Source: DASSKP01 sp035695045
GTDB lineage: Bacteria > Actinomycetota > Actinomycetes > JAFAQI01
DNA length: 64,000 bases
NCBI GenBank assembly: GCA_035695045.1
Contig: DASSEX010000008.1
Location: 1-64,000, forward strand
Direction: 5' to 3'
In this document: positions 58,396 to 64,000 of the stretch, one piece after another
How the letters are laid out: the number at the start of each line of letters is the position of its first letter
How positions within the stretch are numbered: the stretch's first letter is position 1
Notes under the pieces: model-generated
The model's database searches: none
What the model saw: only the letters and a program-made list of their open reading frames with translations
Told to the model about the DNA's origin: nothing
Made by a program: the position numbers and the translations under genes

Positions 58396-60900
58396 ATGAC
58401 GATCGCAGGACGATGCATTTCTCGCGCAGCGGCGGCGGTTGCCACCGCTGCACTTGTTGTGGGGATGACCGCGAGCGCGGGCATGGCGGCGGCGAAGCCG
58501 CGCGTCACGCAGCCGGTTCTGACGGAGAACGTCGGCAAGCTCACCAACTCGGCGGGCGTCGAGTTCACCTTCAAGTCGCCGGACGCGACGAAGTACGTCT
58601 GCACGCTGGACACGAAGCACGGCCCCTGCACGAGCCCGAAGCCGTACGCCGGGCTCACCGAGGGAACGCATACTTTCTCGGTCTACGGCACTCGCAACGG
58701 TGCGCGACGCAGCGCGGCGACGAGCTTCCGTTGGACGATCGACCTCACGCCGCCACCCGCCGTCACGTTCGTCAATGTTCCGACGACGCCGGTCACTCCC
58801 GCCAACGCGCCTGACATCCAGTTCTCGTCGGCCGAGGCCAACGACACGTTCAGCTGCCGGCTCGACTTCGGGACGCCATTCGCGTGCAGCGCCGGCACGC
58901 CAGGGTCGACCAAGACGGCAACTGCCGTCGGCAACGGCGCTCACCTGCTGACCGTCACCCCGACCGACGCAGCCGGCAACGTCGGCCCTTCGGCCACCGC
59001 GGGCTGGCAGATCGACACTGTGGGCCCGAAGGTCGTCATCAGCGACCCGCCGGGAGATCCCAATCCGGCCAGCTCGGTGACGGTGCATGTCACGATTGTC
59101 GGCGCCAAGTCGTCGAACGGCGTCACGTGCACGCTCGGCAACGGCAGCCCGCATCCGGCGTCGATCGACTGCTCCTCACTCACCAACGGCACGAACCAGC
59201 CGCTCACGCTCACCAACCTCGCGGACAGCACGACGTACACGCTTCAGGTCACGGCCACCGATGATGCCGGCAACACGGGCTCCGACACCGCGACGTGGAC
59301 CCGCAACTCGCTCGCACCGGCACCACCTGTGCTGAACGGGCCGCCGGCGTACACGAGCAACAAGAACCCGCAGATCACCTGGGACGCCAGCAGCGGTGAC
59401 ACGTTCTCATGCACTGTCGACGGGAGCAGCTCGCCTGCGTGCCCGGAGCCGTTCTCACCCGCAACGGTGAGCCCCGGCATCGGCACGGACGGTGTGCACA
59501 CCGTCACCGTCGCCGACGCGACCACACACAGCAGCGCGTCGACCTGGACCTGGACGCTGGACACCGTCAAGCCGACGCTGACCGTCACCGGCGGGCCGGG
59601 CGCTCGCACCAATGCGGCGGTTGCGACGTTCGCGATCAGCGCAGACGCAGGCTCCGGCGCGGTCGCGCCGATCAGCTCTGTCGTCTGCACGCTGACCGTC
59701 AACGGAGCGGCACAGCCCTCGGTGGCCTGCCCTGCGGACGGTGAGTTCGCCATGGCCGGCGATGGCAGCTACGCGCTTGCCATCGTCGCAAGTGACGCAG
59801 CCGGCAACGCGCCGACGGTCAACCGCAGCTGGGTCCTCGACCGGGTGGCGCCGACCGCTTCCGTCACGCACCTGACGTCGCTGACCGGGCCGATCAACGT
59901 CACCTACGACGAGTCCGTGACCGGCCTCGTCCCGGCGTCGGCCGCGCTGTCGCTCACCGACACCGCGGGTGAGGTCGCGACGACGATCGCCTGCCGCACG
60001 TCGACCGGCTCTGCGGTGGCATGCAGCAGCGGCACGTTCCGCACGGTCGCGCTGACTCCGAAGCACCCGTTGGTCCCGGGTGAGCACTACACACTCACTG
60101 TGGTCAAGGGATCGGTGCACGACCTCGCCGGCAACGACTCCGGTCGGGTGACGCGTGACTTCCGCGCACAGCTCACCCTGGAGGAGAACTCGGTCGCGTT
60201 CATCCCGGAATGGCAGAAGGCAACGTCGAAGAGTGCCTTCGGCGGGTCGTTCGTCCGCGAGAACCGGGCCGGCGCTCAGGCGGCGTACACGTTCCGCGGA
60301 AGGTCCATCACGTGGATGACCGTCACCGGCCCGACGCAGGGCAAGGCGCTGGTGCGCATCGACGGTCACAAGAAGCCGGTCGTGAACAACTACGCCGCCG
60401 CGACGCACTACCGGGTCGCGCGGACGTTCGGCAAGCTCGGCACCGGCCTGCACCGGTTGACCATCTCGGTCCTCGGTCAGAAGGGTGCGAAGGCAGGGCG
60501 CGGCACCTTCGTCTCGGTGGATGCGTTCAAGGTCGGCACGACCGTCCGCAAGACTCCCGCGATCACGATGACGTGGAAGCGCATCGCCAATACGAAGTTC
60601 CTCGGCGGGCACGCGGCCGTCGGCAATCTCGCCGGTGAGGCCTACACGCTGTCGTTCCGCGGCACGAGCGTGACGTGGCGAACGCTGACCAGCCGGACGC
60701 AGGGCATCGCGAAGGTCTACCTGGACGGCGCGCTGAAGGCGACTGTCGACAACTACTCGTCGGCGGCCGTCTACCGGGTGGCGCGGACCTGGTCGAGGCT
60801 GGCCGACCGGGTGCACCGGCTGCGGATCGTCGTCACCGGCACCCATCACGCAGGCGCGCGCGGCAGCCAGATCACGATCGACCGGGTCACCATCGGCTAG
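58396..60900 (+). CDS. Large secreted protein with Ig-type domains and duplicated C-terminal module
   Basis: An 834-residue exported protein; signal peptide AAAVATAALVVGMTASAGMA. It then has several Ig-like domains of about 90 residues, each with a Cys pair, for example ATKYVCTLDTKHGPCTSPKP and NDTFSCRLDFGTPFACSAGT. A region like bacterial Ig/SbsA (VTHLTSLTGPINVTYDESVT) follows at about 485. The C-terminus carries two copies of a 110-residue module (FRGRSITWMTVTGPTQGKAL at about 630 and FRGTSVTWRTLTSRTQGIAK at about 755), probably glycan-binding. It is divergent from rhodanese and has a terminator after it. Confidence 0.9.
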   Translation: MTIAGRCISRAAAAVATAALVVGMTASAGMAAAKPRVTQPVLTENVGKLTNSAGVEFTFKSPDATKYVCTLDTKHGPCTSPKPYAGLTEGTHTFSVYGTRNGARRSAATSFRWTIDLTPPPAVTFVNVPTTPVTPANAPDIQFSSAEANDTFSCRLDFGTPFACSAGTPGSTKTATAVGNGAHLLTVTPTDAAGNVGPSATAGWQIDTVGPKVVISDPPGDPNPASSVTVHVTIVGAKSSNGVTCTLGNGSPHPASIDCSSLTNGTNQPLTLTNLADSTTYTLQVTATDDAGNTGSDTATWTRNSLAPAPPVLNGPPAYTSNKNPQITWDASSGDTFSCTVDGSSSPACPEPFSPATVSPGIGTDGVHTVTVADATTHSSASTWTWTLDTVKPTLTVTGGPGARTNAAVATFAISADAGSGAVAPISSVVCTLTVNGAAQPSVACPADGEFAMAGDGSYALAIVASDAAGNAPTVNRSWVLDRVAPTASVTHLTSLTGPINVTYDESVTGLVPASAALSLTDTAGEVATTIACRTSTGSAVACSSGTFRTVALTPKHPLVPGEHYTLTVVKGSVHDLAGNDSGRVTRDFRAQLTLEENSVAFIPEWQKATSKSAFGGSFVRENRAGAQAAYTFRGRSITWMTVTGPTQGKALVRIDGHKKPVVNNYAAATHYRVARTFGKLGTGLHRLTISVLGQKGAKAGRGTFVSVDAFKVGTTVRKTPAITMTWKRIANTKFLGGHAAVGNLAGEAYTLSFRGTSVTWRTLTSRTQGIAKVYLDGALKATVDNYSSAAVYRVARTWSRLADRVHRLRIVVTGTHHAGARGSQITIDRVTIG

Positions 60901-60911
60901 TCGTCATCGGT

Positions 60912-60951
60912 ACGGCGGAAGCGCTCGCGGCTTCGCGGGCGCTTCCGCCGT
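60912..60951 (+). terminator. Hairpin after the secreted-protein gene
   Basis: Thirteen-base perfect arms (ACGGCGGAAGCGC at 60912-60924 and 60939-60951) with an inner CGCG/CGCG pair and a short loop follow the stop at 60900. No T-run is present. Confidence 0.75.
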
Positions 60952-60975
60952 GTCCGGGGTCCGTAGGCTGCGCCC

Positions 60976-61578
60976 ATGCCGCTGAGTCCGGACGAGTTCT
61001 ACCGCCATGCCCTGGACGCCGCCGACGACGAGCGGCGGCTGCCGCTGTCACGGATGACCGGATGGGACATCAGCCCGTTCGAGCAGGAAGGTCTGCGAGT
61101 CGCGTCGCTACGACCGCCGGTAGTGCCGGAGCCGCCGCGGCAGGGCGAGGGCGGCGCCGACTGCAAATCCTGTGCGCGGCGTGACGACGGGCTGTGGCTC
61201 AACGACCGCTGGCGACTCACCCGCATGCGAGGTGTCGGCCTTCCGCTGGTGATGATGCTGCATCCCCGCGATCACTACGACCTGGCCGACCTCCCGGACG
61301 ACATGGCCGGCGAGCTGGGTGTGCTGACGACTCACATCGCCCGGCACATCGAGGCACTCCCCCACATCGCGCGCTCGCACGTCTACCGGATCGGCGACGG
61401 AGGTGCGCACCTGCATGTCTGGTTCTTCGCGCGTCCGCAAGGCCAGGCGCAGCTGTATGGCTCGTGGTTGGTCGTCTGGGACGACCTGCTGCCGGAGTAC
61501 CCCGACGACCTCGCGGAGAGGGACGCGCGGACTGTCGCGGACGCGCTGGCCGCGTCGTACGACGCCGCGTTGAGCTGA
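60976..61578 (+). CDS. HIT-like protein
   Basis: A 200-residue protein. The most telling motif is GGAHLHVWFFARPQG, a histidine-x-histidine strand like the HIT family. The upstream part has a CxxC pair (DCKSCARRDDG) and WRLTRMRGVGLPLVMMLHPR. Function is unknown but it is likely cytosolic. ATG 60976 is clear. It is followed by the CDF-like gene after seven bases. Confidence 0.83.
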   Translation: MPLSPDEFYRHALDAADDERRLPLSRMTGWDISPFEQEGLRVASLRPPVVPEPPRQGEGGADCKSCARRDDGLWLNDRWRLTRMRGVGLPLVMMLHPRDHYDLADLPDDMAGELGVLTTHIARHIEALPHIARSHVYRIGDGGAHLHVWFFARPQGQAQLYGSWLVVWDDLLPEYPDDLAERDARTVADALAASYDAALS

Positions 61579-61585
61579 GTCCTGC

Positions 61586-62176
61586 TTGAGGAACCGGAGC
61601 CAGCGCCGTCGTCTGACGATCCTGCTCGCGCTGAACGTGCTGATGATTGCCGGCTTGGTGATCGTCGGCTTTGCGGCCCATTCGCTCGGTGTCCTCGCCG
61701 CGGGAGGGGACTACGTCGCCGACTCGACGGCGATCGGTCTGGGCATCCTGGCGGTGGCTCTTCGCGAGCGCAGAGGCGAGACCTCGCGCGCACCGAACGT
61801 GGTGGCCGCCGTCAACGGACTCGCGTTGCTGGTGGTCAGCTTGCTCGTCCTCGGCGAGGGTGTACGGCGTCTGGTGGACGGTACGCCGGTCGTGCACGGC
61901 CTGCCGGTGCTGATCGTGTCCGCGGCGGCGACGGCGGCGATGGTCGTGGGGGTCCTGGTGCTCGGCACCGGCGCTGGCGCCGAGGACCTGCACATGCGCT
62001 CGGTGCTGCTCGACACGATGAGCGACGCGGCCGCATCGGCGGCGGTGGCGGCGGCCGGGCTCGTCATCTACCTGACCGGACGGTTCTTCTGGCTCGACTC
62101 GGCCCTGTCGGTCGGGATCGCGGCGGTCGTCGCCGTCGGTGCCGCCCGACTGCTGTGGGACGTCTGGTCGTCCTAG
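61586..62176 (+). CDS. Truncated CDF-like membrane protein
   Basis: A 196-residue, six-helix protein resembling cation-diffusion facilitators but lacking their C-terminal domain. The metal-site motifs are altered: GVLAAGGDYVADSTAIGLGI instead of the usual H/D-x-x-x-D, and DLHMRSVLLDTMSDAAASAA where CDFs have HxxxD. The protein may be a small transporter or have lost metal transport. TTG 61586 is used. The stop shares the sequence CTAG with the convergent reductase gene. Confidence 0.8.
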   Translation: MRNRSQRRRLTILLALNVLMIAGLVIVGFAAHSLGVLAAGGDYVADSTAIGLGILAVALRERRGETSRAPNVVAAVNGLALLVVSLLVLGEGVRRLVDGTPVVHGLPVLIVSAAATAAMVVGVLVLGTGAGAEDLHMRSVLLDTMSDAAASAAVAAAGLVIYLTGRFFWLDSALSVGIAAVVAVGAARLLWDVWSS

Positions 62177-62727
62177 CTCGGCCGTACGACGTCGTAGTTG
62201 AGCTGCACGACACCGTCGTCGTAGGTCTTGTGTGCGACGAGGCGCAGCTCCTGCCGCTCCCCCGCCGCGAAGAGCGGCGTCCCCGCGCCGAGAACGACGG
62301 GGTTGACGTGGAGCAGGTAGCTGTCGACCCAGCCGCGACGGGCCAACTCGGCGGCAAGCGTGCCGCCGCCGGCGTACAGGTCGCCGCCGACCTGTTCCTT
62401 GAGTGCCGGGACGACGTCGACAGAGCGGTGCAGAGTGGCGCCGTACCCGACGTTGTCCAGCGTCGTCGAGAACACGTGTTGCGGGAGCCGCTTCCAGATG
62501 GCGGAGAACTCCTGCATCACCTCGGGCTCGTCGGCGTCCACGTCGGGCCAGAAGCCGGCCATGAGCTCCCAGTTGCGACGGCCGTTGAGGATGCCGCCGC
62601 TCGCGGCCAGCACCCTGTTCATGTCGCGGTGCAGATCCTCGCTGACGTGGTGCCAGGAGATGTCAGCACCCGGGCCCTCGAAGAACCCGTCGAGCGACAC
62701 CGACAGCATGACGACCACCCGGCTCAT
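62173..62727 (-). CDS. RibD/DHFR-type reductase
   Basis: A 184-residue stand-alone dihydrofolate-reductase-fold protein. Family parts are VVVMLSVSLDGFFEGPGAD, NGRRNWELMAGFWP, GGDLYAGGGTLAAELARRGW and LLHVNPVVLGAGTPLF. Related actinobacterial proteins are NADPH-dependent, but their substrates are unknown. The start ATG 62727 overlaps nothing. It converges on the CDF-like gene with overlapping stop codons (62173-62176). Confidence 0.92.
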   Translation of the reverse strand: MSRVVVMLSVSLDGFFEGPGADISWHHVSEDLHRDMNRVLAASGGILNGRRNWELMAGFWPDVDADEPEVMQEFSAIWKRLPQHVFSTTLDNVGYGATLHRSVDVVPALKEQVGGDLYAGGGTLAAELARRGWVDSYLLHVNPVVLGAGTPLFAAGERQELRLVAHKTYDDGVVQLNYDVVRPS

Positions 62728-62754
62728 GATGGCGACGCTATCTGCGGGCGGGCT

Positions 62755-62788
62755 GGGCGGCGCGGCTGCGAGGCCGCGCCACCCGCCC
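62755..62788 (-). terminator. Probable hairpin after the small secreted gene
   Basis: Two six-base stems (62755-62760 with 62783-62788, and 62761-62766 with 62773-62778) form a bulged hairpin between the small secreted-protein stop and the reductase start, both leftward. Confidence 0.5.
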
Positions 62789-62803
62789 TCTCAACTGATT
62801 GGG

Positions 62804-63205
62804 CTACTCGCAGCCGGACTGGATGCCGCGACTGGTCTGACGGACGACCAACGCGTGACTCGACGGGCTGCAGAGTGCGGAGACTCCGAGCAGCGACACC
62901 GTCTTGCCGTTGGTGTAGTTGCCGTTCTGGTCGGGCGCGCCGAGCATGACCGCGTCCCGCGTTCCGGGAGTGATCTTGCCCCAGTACGGCGGATAGTCGG
63001 TGACGCTGCCACCGAAGACCGAGGAAAGGCTCGGGATCCACAGCCACGTGCCCTCGACCAGCGGTGCCGTGTACACGGTCGTCGGACCGAAGCCGGCCGG
63101 CGCCGGGCGACTGACGTTGGCACAGGAGTCTGCGAAGGCGGGCCCGGCCAGTCCGGTGACGGCGAGTGCCGCGACAGCCGCGGCAACGATCGATCGACGA
63201 AGCAT
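62804..63205 (-). CDS. Small secreted protein
   Basis: A 133-residue exported protein with a signal peptide (SIVAAAVAALAVTGLAGPAFA-like, cleavage AFA-DSC). The mature part has GTWLWIPSLSSVFGGSVTDY, PPYWGKITPGTRDAVMLGAP and four cysteines, including near the N- and C-termini, so disulfides are likely. No family recognised. ATG 63205 follows a strong GGGGGA at a good distance; the upstream frame is not coding. Confidence 0.82.
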   Translation of the reverse strand: MLRRSIVAAAVAALAVTGLAGPAFADSCANVSRPAPAGFGPTTVYTAPLVEGTWLWIPSLSSVFGGSVTDYPPYWGKITPGTRDAVMLGAPDQNGNYTNGKTVSLLGVSALCSPSSHALVVRQTSRGIQSGCE

Positions 63206-63422
63206 GCTGTATCCCCCTTTGTCGTGGACGACTTTCCGGGCGCGAGTCTGCTCGAGACTGACGCATCGTGCAGCGATATACCGACATTCACTGACCGAAC
63301 TGTGCCGGAAGCGCACTCGACGCCGTCTTTGTCCGACCCTCATGCGCACGAAATCCGGGCGGCCGCTCGACGGGACGTTGATGCTGCGTGCCGTCCATGA
63401 CCATCGGTGACACGCTCACTCC

Positions 63423-63605
63423 GTGAGCAACCGCGCGCACCCGCGAGAGCCAAGCCAACGGGTGGTCGATCCGCGGCCGGGCGTCTGGCGCAGAGTGCGG
63501 TTGTTCCTCGCGTGGTTCTTCGCACCACGCGCCGCCCCGACTGCATGGCAGCGCCGGCCGTACCTACGCAACCGGGATCGCCGCCCTGGCAGGTTCACCC
63601 GCTGA
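63423..63605 (+). CDS. Possible small basic protein
   Basis: A 60-codon GTG-started frame (SNRAHPREPSQRVVDPRPGV, then WRRVRLFLAWFFAPRAAP) is very basic with one short hydrophobic stretch. No homologue recognised, and overlapping antisense frames exist, so this may be non-coding. Confidence 0.35.
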   Translation: MSNRAHPREPSQRVVDPRPGVWRRVRLFLAWFFAPRAAPTAWQRRPYLRNRDRRPGRFTR

Positions 63606-63620
63606 TCGCGCCTACCCCGC

Positions 63621-64000
63621 TATGACGATGGCGCTGTGCCACGATTCGGTCGTGATCGCGCTGTGTCTGTTCATGGCTCTGGCGTTCGGCGGGCTCGATC
63701 AATATGTCGGCAGCTTCAGCGCCCACCCACTCGGTGCGGACGTGAGCGGACTCTCGGCCCCGTGGCTCGTCCTGCCCTTTGTCTTCGGCGCCACTCAAGC
63801 GACGTCGCGGCGCGCAGCCTTGCTCGGACTCGGAACAACGCTGGTCGCCCTGGTCGGTTACATGCTGATGACCTTCAGCCCCCTGGAGAACGCGCACTTG
63901 ACCCTCACCGGACTGATCGGATTCCTGCGAGGCGGCAACATGCGCTGGTTCGGGGCCGGCGTTGTGACCGGACCTGTGTTCGCATGGCTCGGGTACCACT
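63621..64000 (+). CDS. DUF6518-like membrane protein, 3' end outside window
   Basis: A frame of about 126 codons starts at ATG 63621 and leaves the window. It encodes four or so helices: VVIALCLFMALAFGGLDQYV, GLSAPWLVLPFVFGATQATS, AALLGLGTTLVALVGYMLMT and a glycine-containing end (LTGLIGFLRGGNMRWFGAGV). The pattern of a GLDQYxGS start and short membrane segments is like DUF6518. Function unknown. Confidence 0.75.

Noticed and set aside
63206..63422. Spacer before the last genes as a regulatory RNA
   Set aside because: I see no stable conserved-looking hairpin or riboswitch pattern; only a plausible promoter region for the divergent secreted gene.

Overview
This is a chromosomal window from a high-GC actinomycete. 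Codon third positions are almost all G or C, GTG starts are common, and genes are tightly packed on both strands. The backbone gene order (lipB, lipA, DUF4191 protein, RDD protein, glnA, then glnE, glnA2, nadE, panB) resembles the lipB-glnA1-glnE-glnA2-panB region of mycobacteria and the equivalent Streptomyces region. An F420-linked npdG gene also fits an actinobacterium. I cannot name the order or genus. No rRNA, tRNA, CRISPR array, transposase or phage gene was recognised, and no gene-free stretch exceeds about 300 bases.

Left part (1-9,000): a truncated kinase-like membrane protein, then lipoate synthesis (lipB-lipA, overlapping by 4 bases), a small conserved-looking gene, two membrane proteins, and a 1,071-residue GAF/SpoIIE phosphatase/anti-sigma-kinase-like sensor. 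The sensor is divergent from glnA, which has a textbook GlnR operator upstream and a perfect 26-base inverted repeat downstream.

Accessory block (9,100-32,100) between glnA and glnE: an ANTAR-CheB-CheR/PAS signalling operon followed by a small coiled-coil protein with a paralogue on the opposite strand; a pair of large secreted proteins (beta-propeller and 1,592-residue Ig/duplicated-module protein) divergent from a degenerate histidine kinase plus LuxR-type regulator; several secreted or membrane proteins; a GH25 lysozyme; an MFS exporter; a GNAT enzyme; an Asp-box secreted protein; a PAP2-like membrane enzyme; and a haloacetate-dehalogenase-like hydrolase.

Nitrogen and cofactor core (32,100-46,000): glnE, a run of small orphan membrane genes, a GNAT enzyme, a class I glutamine amidotransferase, glnA2, a single-domain receiver, glutamine-dependent NAD synthetase, a sulfotransferase-like protein, panB, a metal-receptor-like protein and npdG. 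GlnE is expected to adenylylate GlnA (Tyr402 present); GlnA2 lacks that tyrosine. A second member of the inverted-repeat family follows panB.

Right part (46,100-64,000): a Ser/Thr-rich membrane protein, an MFS transporter, a lysine-rich histone H1-like protein with its own promoter and terminator, a Rho-N/SAP-like small protein, an acyl-CoA oxidase, a secreted metzincin, a lipoprotein, a GNAT-like protein coupled to a GGDEF-EAL membrane protein, DUF429, isochorismatase, rhodanese, a large secreted Ig-type protein, a HIT-like protein, a truncated CDF-like transporter, a RibD/DHFR-like reductase, a small secreted protein and a partial DUF6518-like membrane protein.
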